From Cladorhizidae sp. MBARI D1340-BT2 (taxonomy: Eukaryota; Porifera; Demospongiae; Poecilosclerida; Cladorhizidae): a DNA stretch of 64,000 nucleotides. Positions 33,581 to 49,300 of the stretch are shown piece after piece (within the stretch, counting starts at the first letter, position 1; every line of letters starts with the position of its first letter). Where the stretch lies: assembly GCA_028752905.1 (NCBI GenBank), contig JAQNBH010000019.1, positions 269,001-333,000 on the forward strand, in the 5' to 3' direction. The notes under the pieces were generated by a model that worked only from the letters and a program-made list of their open reading frames with translations, was not told where the DNA came from and searched no databases. Position numbers and translations under genes: made by a program.

Positions 33581-36306
33581 ATCTGGGACTTTGGTCTTGT
33601 TAATTAGGGCAGTTATGAATTGTACTCTTACTTGATGCTAAACATGTTAGCTTCGTAGATTATCCACACTTCACTGAATAGACTTGATGTATAGCTATTA
33701 AGATAGGACTCTCTAAGTGCTCTCTCTTGATACCAAACATCCATATATTCTGCACACTTCACTGTAATGGACTTGCAAGATAGGTATCTCTCAGTGTTCT
33801 CTATCTTGAGCTAAACATGTTAGCTTCATAGATTCTCCACACTTCACTGAATAGACTTGATATATAGCTCTAAAGGTAGCCCTCTCTCTGTTCTCTCTCT
33901 TGATACCAAACATCCATATATTCTGCATACATAGAATCACAAGATAGGTTTCTCTATGTGTTCCCTATCTTGATGCTAAACAGGTTAGCTTCATAGATTC
34001 TCCACACTTCACTGTATAAACTTGATATATAGCTATTAAGATAGGTCTCTCCCTGTGCTCTCTGTTGATATCAAACATCCATAATATTCTGCACACTTCA
34101 CTGTAATGGACTTGATATGATTCGAATGATAGGTTTCATTATGTGTTCTCTATCTTGATATTTGCCCTAATTTGGTCTATATGTTTCTCATTTTCCCCCC
34201 AAAAATCTTGTTATTTTGACGTAAAGCTCATAACTTTTCTACACTTTATCCAAAAAAGATAATTTTTATATCACCGGATAGCCCTTCTAATTATCTGTCT
34301 TTTGTACGTGCCAAAATTTTGAGTACTCTAAGTATTAGCAAGTTATGGTGATTTGAAGTGGTAAGGTTTGCGATCTTTCCTGGCGTTTTCCAGTTGCCAA
34401 AGCGGTGGCCTGCCAGTGAAAAACCACTACATTTATTGATAATCTGTTGACATGTTGCAGATAAGGGCCTTCTCTATCAGTTGACTAAATCTGGGACTAT
34501 GGTCTTGTTAATTAGGGCAGTTATGAATTGTACTCTTACTTGATGCTAAACATGTTAGCTTCGTAGATTATCCACACTTCACTGAATAGACTTGATGTAT
34601 AGCTATTAAGATAGGACTCTCTAAGTGCTCTCTCTTGATACCAAACATCCATATATTCTGCACACTTCACTGTAATGGACTTGCAAGATAGGTATCTCTC
34701 AGTGTTCTCTATCTTGAGCTAAACATGTTAGCTTCATAGATTCTCCACACTTCACTGAATAGACTTGATATATAGCTCTAAAGGTAGGCCTCTCTCTGTT
34801 CTCTCTCTTGATACCAAACATCCGTATATTCTGCATACATAGAATCACAAGATAGGTTTCTCTATGTGTTCTCTATCTTGATGCTAAACAGGTTAGCTTC
34901 ATAGATTCTCCACACTTCACTGTATAAACTTGATATATAGCTATTAAGATAGGTCTCTCCCTGTGCTCTCTGTTGATATCAAACATCCATAATATTCTGC
35001 AAACTTCACTGTAATGGACTTGATATGATTCGAATGATAGGTTTCATTATGTGTTCTCTATCTTGATATTTGCCCTAATTTGGTCTATATGTTTTCTCAT
35101 TTCCCCCCCAAAAATCTTGTTATTTTGCCGTAAAGCTCATAACATTTCTACACTTTACCCAAAAAAGATAATTTTTATATCACCGAATAGCCCTTCTAAT
35201 TATCTGTCTTTTGTACGTGCCAAAATTTTGAGTACTCTAAGTATTAGCAAGTTATGGTGATTTGAAGTGGTAAGGTTTGCGATCTTTCCTGGCGTTTTCC
35301 AGTTGCCAAAGCGGTGGCCTGCCAGTGAAAAACCACTACATTTATTGATAATCTGTTGACATGTTGCAGATAAGGGCCTTCTCTATCAGTTGACTAAATC
35401 TGGGACTTTGGTCTTGTTAATTAGGGCAGTTATGAATTGTACTCTTACTTGATGCTAAACATGTTAGCTTCGTAGATTATCCACACTTCACTGAATAGAC
35501 TTGATGTATAGCTATTAAGATAGGACTCTCTAAGTGCTCTCTCTTGATACCAAACATCCATATATTCTGCACACTTCACTGTAATGGACTTGCAAGATAG
35601 GTATCTCTCAGTGTTCTCTATCTTGAGCTAAACATGTTAGCTTCATAGATTCTCCACACTTCACTGAATAGACTTGATATATAGCTCTAAAGGTAGGCCT
35701 CTCTCTGTTCTCTCTCTTGATACCAAACATCCGTATATTCTGCATACATAGAATCACAAGATAGGTTTCTCTATGTGTTCTCTATCTTGATGCTAAACAG
35801 GTTAGCTTCATAGATTCTCCACACTTCACTGTATAAACTTGATATATAGCTATTAAGATAGGTCTCTCCCTGTGCTCTCTGTTGATATCAAACATCCATA
35901 ATATTCTGCACACTTCACTGTAATGGACTTGATATGATTCGAATGATAGGTTTCATTATGTGTTCTCTATCTTGATATTTGCCCTAATTTGGTCTATATG
36001 TTTTCTCATTTCCCCCCCAAAAATCTTGTTATTTTGCCGTAAAGCTCATAACATTTCTACACTTTACTCAAAAAAGATAATTTTTATATCACCGAATAGC
36101 CCTTCTAATTATCTGTCTTTTGTACGTGCCAAAATTTTGAGTACTCTAAGTATTAGCAAGTTATGGTGATTTGAAGTGGTAAGGTTTGCGATCTTTCCTG
36201 GCGTTTTCCAGTTGCCAAAGCGGTGGCCTGCCAGTGAAAAACCACTACATTTATTGATAATCTGTTGACATGTTGCAGATAAGGGCCTTCTCTATCAGTT
36301 GACAAA

Positions 36307-39300
36307 ATCTGGGACTTTGGTCTTGTTAATTAGGGCAGTTATGAATTGTACTCTTACTTGATGCTAAACATGTTAGCTTCGTAGATTATCCACACTTCAC
36401 TGAATAGACTTGATGTATAGCTATTAAGATAGGACTCTCTAAGTGCTCTCTCTTGATACCAAACATCCATATATTCTGCACACTTCACTGTAATGGACTT
36501 GCAAGATAGGTATCTCTCAGTGTTCTCTATCTTGAGCTAAACATGTTAGCTTCATAGATTCTCCACACTTCACTGAATAGACTTGATATATAGTTCTAAA
36601 GGTAGCCCTCTCTCTGTTCTCTCTCTTGATACCAAACATCCATATATTCTGCATACATAGAATCACAAGATAGGTTTCTCTATGTGTTCCCTATCTTGAT
36701 GCTAAACAGGTTAGCTTCATAGATTCTCCACACTTCACTGTATAAACTTGATATATAGCTATTAAGATAGGTCTCTCCCTGTGCTCTCTGTTGATATCAA
36801 ACATCCATAATATTCTGCACACTTCACTGTAATGGACTTGATATGATTCGAATGATAGGTTTCATTATGTGTTCTCTATCTTGATATTTGCCCTAATTTG
36901 GTCTATATGTTTCTCATTTTCCCCCCAAAAATCTTGTTATTTTGACGTAAAGCTCATAACTTTTCTACACTTTATCCAAAAAAGATAATTTTTATATCAC
37001 CGGATAGCCCTTCTAATTATCTGTCTTTTGTACGTGCCAAAATTTTGAGTACTCTAAGTATTAGCAAGTTATGGTGATTTGAAGTGGTAAGGTTTGCGAT
37101 CTTTCCTGGCGTTTTCCAGTTGCCAAAGCGGTGGCCTGCCAGTGAAAAACCACTACATTTATTGATAATCTGTTGACATGTTGCAGATAAGGGCCTTCTC
37201 TATCAGTTGACTAAATCTGGGACTTTGGTCTTGTTAATTAGGGCAGTTATGAATTGTACTCTTACTTGATGCTAAACATGTTAGCTTCGTAGATTATCCA
37301 CACTTCACTGAATAGACTTGATGTATAGCTATTAAGATAGGACTCTCTAAGTGCTCTCTCTTGATACCAAACATCCATATATTCTGCACACTTCACTGTA
37401 ATGGACTTGCAAGATAGGTATCTCTCAGTGTTCTCTATCTTGAGCTAAACATGTTAGCTTCATAGATTCTCCACACTTCACTGAATAGACTTGATATATA
37501 GCTCTAAAGGTAGGCCTCTCTCTGTTCTCTCTCTTGATACCAAACATCCGTATATTCTGCATACATAGAATCACAAGATAGGTTTCTCTATGTGTTCTCT
37601 ATCTTGATGCTAAACAGGTTAGCTTCATAGATTCTCCACACTTCACTGTATAAACTTGATATATAGCTATTAAGATAGGTCTCTCCCTGTGCTCTCTGTT
37701 GATATCAAACATCCATAATATTCTGCAAACTTCACTGTAATGGACTTGATATGATTCGAATGATAGGTTTCATTCTGTGTTCTCTATCTTGATATTTGCC
37801 CTAATTTGGTCTATATGTTTTCTCATTTCCCCCCCAAAAATCTTGTTATTTTGCCGTAAAGCTCATAACATTTCTACACTTTACCCAAAAAAGATAATTT
37901 TTATATCACCGAATAGCCCTTCTGATTATCTGTCTTTTGTACGTGCCAAAATTTTGAGTACTCTAAGTATTAGCAAGTTATGGTGATTTGAAGTGGTAAG
38001 GTTTGCGATCTTTCCTGGCGTTTTCCAGTTGCCAAAGCGGTGGCCTGCCAGTGAAAAACCACTACATTTATTGATAATCTGTTGACATGTTGCAGATAAG
38101 GGCCTTCTCTATCAGTTGACTAAATCTGGGACTTTGGTCTTGTTAATTAGGGCAGTTATGAATTGTACTCTTACTTGATGCTAAACATGTTAGCTTCGTA
38201 GATTATCCACACTTCACTGAATAGACTTGATGTATAGCTATTAAGATAGGACTCTCTAAGTGCTCTCTCTTGATACCAAACATCCATATATTCTGCACAC
38301 TTCACTGTAATGGACTTGCAAGATAGGTATCTCTCAGTGTTCTCTATCTTGAGCTAAACATGTTAGCTTCATAGATTCTCCACACTTCACTGAATAGACT
38401 TGATATATAGCTCTAAAGGTAGGCCTCTCTCTGTTCTCTCTCTTGATACCAAACATCCGTATATTCTGCATACATAGAATCACAAGATAGGTTTCTCTAT
38501 GTGTTCTCTATCTTGATGCTAAACAGGTTAGCTTCATAGATTCTCCACACTTCACTGTATAAACTTGATATATAGCTATTAAGATAGGTCTCTCCCTGTG
38601 CTCTCTGTTGATATCAAACATCCATAATATTCTGCAAACTTCACTGTAATGGACTTGATATGATTCGAATGATAGGTTTCATTATGTGTTCTCTATCTTG
38701 ATATTTGCCCTAATTTGGTCTATATGTTTCTCATTTTCCCCCCAAAAATCTTGTTATTTTGACGTAAAGCTCATAACTTTTCTACACTTTATCCAAAAAA
38801 GATAATTTTTATATCACCGGATAGCCCTTCTAATTATCTGTCTTTTGTACGTGCCAAAATTTTGAGTACTCTAAGTATTAGCAAGTTATGGTGATTTGAA
38901 GTGGTAAGGTTTGCGATCTTTCCTGGCGTTTTCCAGTTGCCAAAGCGGTGGCCTGCCAGTGAAAAACCACTACATTTATTGATAATCTGTTGACATGTTG
39001 CAGATAAGGGCCTTCTCTATCAGTTGACTAAATCTGGGACTTTGGTCTTGTTAATTAGGGCAGTTATGAATTGTACTCTTACTTGATGCTAAACATGTTA
39101 GCTTCGTAGATTATCCACACTTCACTGAATAGACTTGATGTATAGCTATTAAGATAGGACTCTCTAAGTGCTCTCTCTTGATACCAAACATCCATATATT
39201 CTGCACACTTCACTGTAATGGACTTGCAAGATAGGTATCTCTCAGTGTTCTCTATCTTGAGCTAAACATGTTAGCTTCATAGATTCTCCACACTTCACTG

Positions 39301-40848
39301 AATAGACTTGATATATAGCTCTAAAGGTAGCCCTCTCTCTGTTCTCTCTCTTGATACCAAACATCCATATATTCTGCATACATAGAATCACAAGATAGGT
39401 TTCTCTATGTGTTCCCTATCTTGATGCTAAACAGGTTAGCTTCATAGATTCTCCACACTTCACTGTATAAACTTGATATATAGCTATTAAGATAGGTCTC
39501 TCCCTGTGCTCTCTGTTGATATCAAACATCCATAATATTCTGCACACTTCACTGTAATGGACTTGATATGATTCGAATGATAGGTTTCATTATGTGTTCT
39601 CTATCTTGATATTTGCCCTAATTTGGTCTATATGTTTCTCATTTTCCCCCCAAAAATCTTGTTATTTTGACGTAAAGCTCATAACTTTTCTACACTTTAT
39701 CCAAAAAAGATAATTTTTATATCACCGGATAGCCCTTCTAATTATCTGTCTTTTGTACGTGCCAAAATTTTGAGTACTCTAAGTATTAGCAAGTTATGGT
39801 GATTTGAAGTGGTAAGGTTTGCGATCTTTCCTGGCGTTTTCCAGTTGCCAAAGCGGTGGCCTGCCAGTGAAAAACCACTACATTTATTGATAATCTGTTG
39901 ACATGTTGCAGATAAGGGCCTTCTCTATCAGTTGACTAAATCTGGGACTATGGTCTTGTTAATTAGGGCAGTTATGAATTGTACTCTTACTTGATGCTAA
40001 ACATGTTAGCTTCGTAGATTATCCACACTTCACTGAATAGACTTGATGTATAGCTATTAAGATAGGACTCTCTAAGTGCTCTCTCTTGATACCAAACATC
40101 CATATATTCTGCACACTTCACTGTAATGGACTTGCAAGATAGGTATCTCTCAGTGTTCTCTATCTTGAGCTAAACATGTTAGCTTCATAGATTCTCCACA
40201 CTTCACTGAATAGACTTGATATATAGCTCTAAAGGTAGGCCTCTCTCTGTTCTCTCTCTTGATACCAAACATCCGTATATTCTGCATACATAGAATCACA
40301 AGATAGGTTTCTCTATGTGTTCTCTATCTTGATGCTAAACAGGTTAGCTTCATAGATTCTCCACACTTCACTGTATAAACTTGATATATAGCTATTAAGA
40401 TAGGTCTCTCCCTGTGCTCTCTGTTGATATCAAACATCCATAATATTCTGCACACTTCACTGTAATGGACTTGATATGATTCGAATGATAGGTTTCATTA
40501 TGTGTTCTCTATCTTGATATTTGCCCTAATTTGGTCTATATGTTTTCTCATTTCCCCCCCAAAAATCTTGTTATTTTGCCGTAAAGCTCATAACATTTCT
40601 ACACTTTACCCAAAAAAGATAATTTTTATATCACCGAATAGCCCTTCTAATTATCTGTCTTTTGTACGTGCCAAAATTTTGAGTACTCTAAGTATTAGCA
40701 AGTTATGGTGATTTGAAGTGGTAAGGTTTGCGATCTTTCCTGGCGTTTTCCAGTTGCCAAAGCGGTGGCCTGCCAGTGAAAAACCACTACATTTATTGAT
40801 AATCTGTTGACATGTTGCAGATAAGGGCCTTCTCTATCAGTTGACAAA
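36307..40848. repeat. Five-monomer higher-order unit (4542 bp)
   Basis: It begins with a monomer carrying ATATAGTTCTAAAGG, followed by one with CATTCTGTGTTC and CTTCTGATTATC, as in the two six-monomer units to its right. It lacks the monomer pair with GATATAATATAG and TCTAAATGTTTC and so is one monomer shorter. The ACTATGG marker at 34489 and 39940 is 5451 bp apart, so it also overlaps a six-monomer period on its left. Confidence 0.75.
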
Positions 40849-43800
40849 ATCTGGGACTTTGGTCTTGTTAATTAGGGCAGTTATGAATTGTACTCTTACT
40901 TGATGCTAAACATGTTAGCTTCGTAGATTATCCACACTTCACTGAATAGACTTGATGTATAGCTATTAAGATAGGACTCTCTAAGTGCTCTCTCTTGATA
41001 CCAAACATCCATATATTCTGCACACTTCACTGTAATGGACTTGCAAGATAGGTATCTCTCAGTGTTCTCTATCTTGAGCTAAACATGTTAGCTTCATAGA
41101 TTCTCCACACTTCACTGAATAGACTTGATATATAGTTCTAAAGGTAGCCCTCTCTCTGTTCTCTCTCTTGATACCAAACATCCATATATTCTGCATACAT
41201 AGAATCACAAGATAGGTTTCTCTATGTGTTCCCTATCTTGATGCTAAACAGGTTAGCTTCATAGATTCTCCACACTTCACTGTATAAACTTGATATATAG
41301 CTATTAAGATAGGTCTCTCCCTGTGCTCTCTGTTGATATCAAACATCCATAATATTCTGCACACTTCACTGTAATGGACTTGATATGATTCGAATGATAG
41401 GTTTCATTATGTGTTCTCTATCTTGATATTTGCCCTAATTTGGTCTATATGTTTCTCATTTTCCCCCCAAAAATCTTGTTATTTTGACGTAAAGCTCATA
41501 ACTTTTCTACACTTTATCCAAAAAAGATAATTTTTATATCACCGGATAGCCCTTCTAATTATCTGTCTTTTGTACGTGCCAAAATTTTGAGTACTCTAAG
41601 TATTAGCAAGTTATGGTGATTTGAAGTGGTAAGGTTTGCGATCTTTCCTGGCGTTTTCCAGTTGCCAAAGCGGTGGCCTGCCAGTGAAAAACCACTACAT
41701 TTATTGATAATCTGTTGACATGTTGCAGATAAGGGCCTTCTCTATCAGTTGACTAAATCTGGGACTTTGGTCTTGTTAATTAGGGCAGTTATGAATTGTA
41801 CTCTTACTTGATGCTAAACATGTTAGCTTCGTAGATTATCCACACTTCACTGAATAGACTTGATGTATAGCTATTAAGATAGGACTCTCTAAGTGCTCTC
41901 TCTTGATACCAAACATCCATATATTCTGCACACTTCACTGTAATGGACTTGCAAGATAGGTATCTCTCAGTGTTCTCTATCTTGAGCTAAACATGTTAGC
42001 TTCATAGATTCTCCACACTTCACTGAATAGACTTGATATATAGCTCTAAAGGTAGGCCTCTCTCTGTTCTCTCTCTTGATACCAAACATCCGTATATTCT
42101 GCATACATAGAATCACAAGATAGGTTTCTCTATGTGTTCTCTATCTTGATGCTAAACAGGTTAGCTTCATAGATTCTCCACACTTCACTGTATAAACTTG
42201 ATATATAGCTATTAAGATAGGTCTCTCCCTGTGCTCTCTGTTGATATCAAACATCCATAATATTCTGCAAACTTCACTGTAATGGACTTGATATGATTCG
42301 AATGATAGGTTTCATTCTGTGTTCTCTATCTTGATATTTGCCCTAATTTGGTCTATATGTTTTCTCATTTCCCCCCCAAAAATCTTGTTATTTTGCCGTA
42401 AAGCTCATAACATTTCTACACTTTACCCAAAAAAGATAATTTTTATATCACCGAATAGCCCTTCTGATTATCTGTCTTTTGTACGTGCCAAAATTTTGAG
42501 TACTCTAAGTATTAGCAAGTTATGGTGATTTGAAGTGGTAAGGTTTGCGATCTTTCCTGGCGTTTTCCAGTTGCCAAAGCGGTGGCCTGCCAGTGAAAAA
42601 CCACTACATTTATTGATAATCTGTTGACATGTTGCAGATAAGGGCCTTCTCTATCAGTTGACTAAATCTGGGACTTTGGTCTTGTTAATTAGGGCAGTTA
42701 TGAATTGTACTCTTACTTGATGCTAAACATGTTAGCTTCGTAGATTATCCACACTTCACTGAATAGACTTGATGTATAGCTATTAAGATAGGACTCTCTA
42801 AGTGCTCTCTCTTGATACCAAACATCCATATATTCTGCACACTTCACTGTAATGGACTTGCAAGATAGGTATCTCTCAGTGTTCTCTATCTTGAGCTAAA
42901 CATGTTAGCTTCATAGATTCTCCACACTTCACTGAATAGACTTGATATATAGCTCTAAAGGTAGGCCTCTCTCTGTTCTCTCTCTTGATACCAAACATCC
43001 GTATATTCTGCATACATAGAATCACAAGATAGGTTTCTCTATGTGTTCTCTATCTTGATGCTAAACAGGTTAGCTTCATAGATTCTCCACACTTCACTGT
43101 ATAAACTTGATATATAGCTATTAAGATAGGTCTCTCCCTGTGCTCTCTGTTGATATCAAACATCCATAATATTCTGCACACTTCACTGTAATGGACTTGA
43201 TATGATTCGAATGATAGGTTTCATTATGTGTTCTCTATCTTGATATTTGCCCTAATTTGGTCTATATGTTTTCTCATTTCCCCCCCAAAAATCTTGTTAT
43301 TTTGCCGTAAAGCTCATAACATTTCTACACTTTACCCAAAAAAGATAATTTTTATATCACCGAATAGCCCTTCTAATTATCTGTCTTTTGTACGTGCCAA
43401 AATTTTGAGTACTCTAAGTATTAGCAAGTTATGGTGATTTGAAGTGGTAAGGTTTGCGATCTTTCCTGGCGTTTTCCAGTTGCCAAAGCGGTGGCCTGCC
43501 AGTGAAAAACCACTACATTTATTGATAATCTGTTGACATGTTGCAGATAAGGGCCTTCTCTATCAGTTGACAAAATCTGGGACTTTGGTCTTGTTAATTA
43601 GGGCAGTTATGAATTGTACTCTTACTTGATGCTAAACATGTTAGCTTCGTAGATTATCCACACTTCACTGAATAGACTTGATGTATAGCTATTAAGATAG
43701 GACTCTCTAAGTGCTCTCTCTTGATACCAAACATCCATATATTCTGCACACTTCACTGTAATGGACTTGCAAGATAGGTATCTCTCAGTGTTCTCTATCT

Positions 43801-46303
43801 TGAGCTAAACATGTTAGCTTCATAGATTCTCCACACTTCACTGAATAGACTTGATATATAGCTCTAAAGGTAGGCCTCTCTCTGTTCTCTCTCTTGATAC
43901 CAAACATCCGTATATTCTGCATACATAGAATCACAAGATAGGTTTCTCTATGTGTTCTCTATCTTGATGCTAAACAGGTTAGCTTCATAGATTCTCCACA
44001 CTTCACTGTATAAACTTGATATATAGCTATTAAGATAGGTCTCTCCCTGTGCTCTCTGTTGATATCAAACATCCATAATATTCTGCAAACTTCACTGTAA
44101 TGGACTTGATATGATTCGAATGATAGGTTTCATTATGTGTTCTCTATCTTGATATTTGCCCTAATTTGGTCTATATGTTTTCTCATTTCCCCCCCAAAAA
44201 TCTTGTTATTTTGCCGTAAAGCTCATAACATTTCTACACTTTACCCAAAAAAGATAATTTTTATATCACCGAATAGCCCTTCTAATTATCTGTCTTTTGT
44301 ACGTGCCAAAATTTTGAGTACTCTAAGTATTAGCAAGTTATGGTGATTTGAAGTGGTAAGGTTTGCGATCTTTCCTGGCGTTTTCCAGTTGCCAAAGCGG
44401 TGGCCTGCCAGTGAAAAACCACTACATTTATTGATAATCTGTTGACATGTTGCAGATAAGGGCCTTCTCTATCAGTTGACTAAATCTGGGACTTTGGTCT
44501 TGTTAATTAGGGCAGTTATGAATTGTACTCTTACTTGATGCTAAACATGTTAGCTTCGTAGATTATCCACACTTCACTGAATAGACTTGATGTATAGCTA
44601 TTAAGATAGGACTCTCTAAGTGCTCTCTCTTGATACCAAATATCCATATATTCTGCACACTTCACTGTAATGGACTTGCAAGATAGGTATCTCTCAGTGT
44701 TCTCTATCTTGAGCTAAACATGTTAGCTTCATAGATTCTCCACACTTCACTGAATAGACTTGATATAATATAGCTCTAAAGGTAGGCCTCTCTCTGTTCT
44801 CTCTCTTGATATCAAACATCCGTATATTCTGCATACATAGAAACACAAGATAGGTTTCTCTATGTGTTCTCTATCTTGATGCTAAACAGGTTAGCTTCAT
44901 AGATTCTCCACACTTCACTATATAAACTTGATATGTAGCTATTAAGATAGGTCTCTCCCTGTGCTCTCTGTTGATATCAAACATCCATAATATTCTGCAC
45001 ACTTCACTGTAATGGACTTGATATGATTCGAATGATAGGTTTCATTATGTGTTCTCTATCTTGATATTTGCCCTAATTTGGTCTATATGTTTTCTCATTT
45101 CCCCCCCAAAAATCTTGTTATTTTGCCGTAAAGCTCATAACTTTTCTACACTTTACTCAAAAAAGATAATTTTTATATCACCGAATAGCCCTTCTAATTA
45201 TCTGTCTTTTGTACGTGCCAAAATTTTGAGTACTCTAAGTATTAGCAAGTTATGGTGATTTGAAGTGGTAAGGTTTGCGATCTTTCCTGGCGTTTTCCAG
45301 TTGCCAAAGCGGTGGCCTGCCAGTGAAAAACCACTACATTTATTGATAATCTGTTGACATGTTGCAGATAAGGGCCTTCTCTATCAGTTGACAAAATCTG
45401 GGACTTTGGTCTTGTTAATTAGGGCAGTTATGAATTGTACTCTTACTTGATGCTAAACATGTTAGCTTCGTAGATTATCCACACTTCACTGAATAGACTT
45501 GATGTATAACTATTAAGATAGGACTCTCTAAGTGCTCTCTCTTGATACCAAACATCCATATATTCTGCACACTTCACTGTAATGGACTTGCAAGATAGGT
45601 ATCTCTCAGTGTTCTCTATCTTGAGCTAAACATGTTAGCTTCATAGATTCTCCACACTTCACTGAATAGACTTGATATATAGCTCTAAAGGTAGCCCTCT
45701 CTCTGTTCTCTCTCTTGATACCAAACATCCGTATATTCTGCATACATAGAATCACAAGATAGGTTTCTCTATGTGTTCCCTATCTTGATGCTAAACAGGT
45801 TAGCTTCATAGATTCTCCACACTTCACTGTATAAACTTGATATATAGCTATTAAGATAGGTCTCTCCCTGTGCTCTCTGTTGATATCAAACATCCATAAT
45901 ATTCTGCACACTTCACTGTAATGGACTTGATATGATTCGAATGATAGGTTTCATTATGTGTTCTCTATCTTGATATTTGCCCTAATTTGGTCTAAATGTT
46001 TCTCATTTCCCCCCCAAAAATCTTTTTATTTTGACGTAAAGCTCATAACTTTTCTACACTTTATCCAAAAAAGATAATTTTTATATCACCGGGTAGCCCT
46101 TCTAATTATCTGTCTTTTGTACGTGCCAAAATTTTGAGTACTCTAAGTATTAGCAAGTTATGGTGATTTGAATTGGTAAGGTTTGCGATCTTTCCTGGCG
46201 TTTTCCAGTTGCCAAAGCGGTGGCCTGCCAGTGAAAAACCACTACATTTATTGATAATCTGTTGACATGTTGCAGATAAGGGCCTTCTCTATCAGTTGAC
46301 AAA
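40849..46303. repeat. Six-monomer higher-order unit A (5455 bp)
   Basis: Monomer order by diagnostic variants: 40849 TAGTTCTAAAGG; 41757 CATTCTGTG and CTGATTATC; 42666; 43575; 44484 CCAAATATCC and GATATAATATAG; 45396 TCTAAATGTTTC, CTTTTTATTTTG, CCGGGTAG and GAATTGGTAAGG. The same order follows in unit B. Confidence 0.88.
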
Positions 46304-49300
46304 ATCTGGGACTTTGGTCTTGTTAATTAGGGCAGTTATGAATTGTACTCTTACTTGATGCTAAACATGTTAGCTTCGTAGATTATCCACACTTCACTGA
46401 ATAGACTTGATGTATAGCTATTAAGATAGGACTCTCTAAGTGCTCTCTCTTGATACCAAACATCCATATATTCTGCACACTTCACTGTAATGGACTTGCA
46501 AGATAGGTATCTCTCAGTGTTCTCTATCTTGAGCTAAACATGTTAGCTTCATAGATTCTCCACACTTCACTGAATAGACTTGATATATAGTTCTAAAGGT
46601 AGCCCTCTCTCTGTTCTCTCTCTTGATACCAAACATCCATATATTCTGCATACATAGAATCACAAGATAGGTTTCTCTATGTGTTCCCTATCTTGATGCT
46701 AAACAGGTTAGCTTCATAGATTCTCCACACTTCACTGTATAAACTTGATATATAGCTATTAAGATAGGTCTCTCCCTGTGCTCTCTGTTGATATCAAACA
46801 TCCATAATATTCTGCACACTTCACTGTAATGGACTTGATATGATTCGAATGATAGGTTTCATTATGTGTTCTCTATCTTGATATTTGCCCTAATTTGGTC
46901 TATATGTTTCTCATTTTCCCCCCAAAAATCTTGTTATTTTGACGTAAAGCTCATAACTTTTCTACACTTTATCCAAAAAAGATAATTTTTATATCACCGG
47001 ATAGCCCTTCTAATTATCTGTCTTTTGTACGTGCCAAAATTTTGAGTACTCTAAGTATTAGCAAGTTATGGTGATTTGAAGTGGTAAGGTTTGCGATCTT
47101 TCCTGGCGTTTTCCAGTTGCCAAAGCGGTGGCCTGCCAGTGAAAAACCACTACATTTATTGATAATCTGTTGACATGTTGCAGATAAGGGCCTTCTCTAT
47201 CAGTTGACTAAATCTGGGACTTTGGTCTTGTTAATTAGGGCAGTTATGAATTGTACTCTTACTTGATGCTAAACATGTTAGCTTCGTAGATTATCCACAC
47301 TTCACTGAATAGACTTGATGTATAGCTATTAAGATAGGACTCTCTAAGTGCTCTCTCTTGATACCAAACATCCATATATTCTGCACACTTCACTGTAATG
47401 GACTTGCAAGATAGGTATCTCTCAGTGTTCTCTATCTTGAGCTAAACATGTTAGCTTCATAGATTCTCCACACTTCACTGAATAGACTTGATATATAGCT
47501 CTAAAGGTAGGCCTCTCTCTGTTCTCTCTCTTGATACCAAACATCCGTATATTCTGCATACATAGAATCACAAGATAGGTTTCTCTATGTGTTCTCTATC
47601 TTGATGCTAAACAGGTTAGCTTCATAGATTCTCCACACTTCACTGTATAAACTTGATATATAGCTATTAAGATAGGTCTCTCCCTGTGCTCTCTGTTGAT
47701 ATCAAACATCCATAATATTCTGCAAACTTCACTGTAATGGACTTGATATGATTCGAATGATAGGTTTCATTCTGTGTTCTCTATCTTGATATTTGCCCTA
47801 ATTTGGTCTATATGTTTTCTCATTTCCCCCCCAAAAATCTTGTTATTTTGCCGTAAAGCTCATAACATTTCTACACTTTACCCAAAAAAGATAATTTTTA
47901 TATCACCGAATAGCCCTTCTGATTATCTGTCTTTTGTACGTGCCAAAATTTTGAGTACTCTAAGTATTAGCAAGTTATGGTGATTTGAAGTGGTAAGGTT
48001 TGCGATCTTTCCTGGCGTTTTCCAGTTGCCAAAGCGGTGGCCTGCCAGTGAAAAACCACTACATTTATTGATAATCTGTTGACATGTTGCAGATAAGGGC
48101 CTTCTCTATCAGTTGACTAAATCTGGGACTTTGGTCTTGTTAATTAGGGCAGTTATGAATTGTACTCTTACTTGATGCTAAACATGTTAGCTTCGTAGAT
48201 TATCCACACTTCACTGAATAGACTTGATGTATAGCTATTAAGATAGGACTCTCTAAGTGCTCTCTCTTGATACCAAACATCCATATATTCTGCACACTTC
48301 ACTGTAATGGACTTGCAAGATAGGTATCTCTCAGTGTTCTCTATCTTGAGCTAAACATGTTAGCTTCATAGATTCTCCACACTTCACTGAATAGACTTGA
48401 TATATAGCTCTAAAGGTAGGCCTCTCTCTGTTCTCTCTCTTGATACCAAACATCCGTATATTCTGCATACATAGAATCACAAGATAGGTTTCTCTATGTG
48501 TTCTCTATCTTGATGCTAAACAGGTTAGCTTCATAGATTCTCCACACTTCACTGTATAAACTTGATATATAGCTATTAAGATAGGTCTCTCCCTGTGCTC
48601 TCTGTTGATATCAAACATCCATAATATTCTGCACACTTCACTGTAATGGACTTGATATGATTCGAATGATAGGTTTCATTATGTGTTCTCTATCTTGATA
48701 TTTGCCCTAATTTGGTCTATATGTTTTCTCATTTCCCCCCCAAAAATCTTGTTATTTTGCCGTAAAGCTCATAACATTTCTACACTTTACCCAAAAAAGA
48801 TAATTTTTATATCACCGAATAGCCCTTCTAATTATCTGTCTTTTGTACGTGCCAAAATTTTGAGTACTCTAAGTATTAGCAAGTTATGGTGATTTGAAGT
48901 GGTAAGGTTTGCGATCTTTCCTGGCGTTTTCCAGTTGCCAAAGCGGTGGCCTGCCAGTGAAAAACCACTACATTTATTGATAATCTGTTGACATGTTGCA
49001 GATAAGGGCCTTCTCTATCAGTTGACAAAATCTGGGACTTTGGTCTTGTTAATTAGGGCAGTTATGAATTGTACTCTTACTTGATGCTAAACATGTTAGC
49101 TTCGTAGATTATCCACACTTCACTGAATAGACTTGATGTATAGCTATTAAGATAGGACTCTCTAAGTGCTCTCTCTTGATACCAAACATCCATATATTCT
49201 GCACACTTCACTGTAATGGACTTGCAAGATAGGTATCTCTCAGTGTTCTCTATCTTGAGCTAAACATGTTAGCTTCATAGATTCTCCACACTTCACTGAA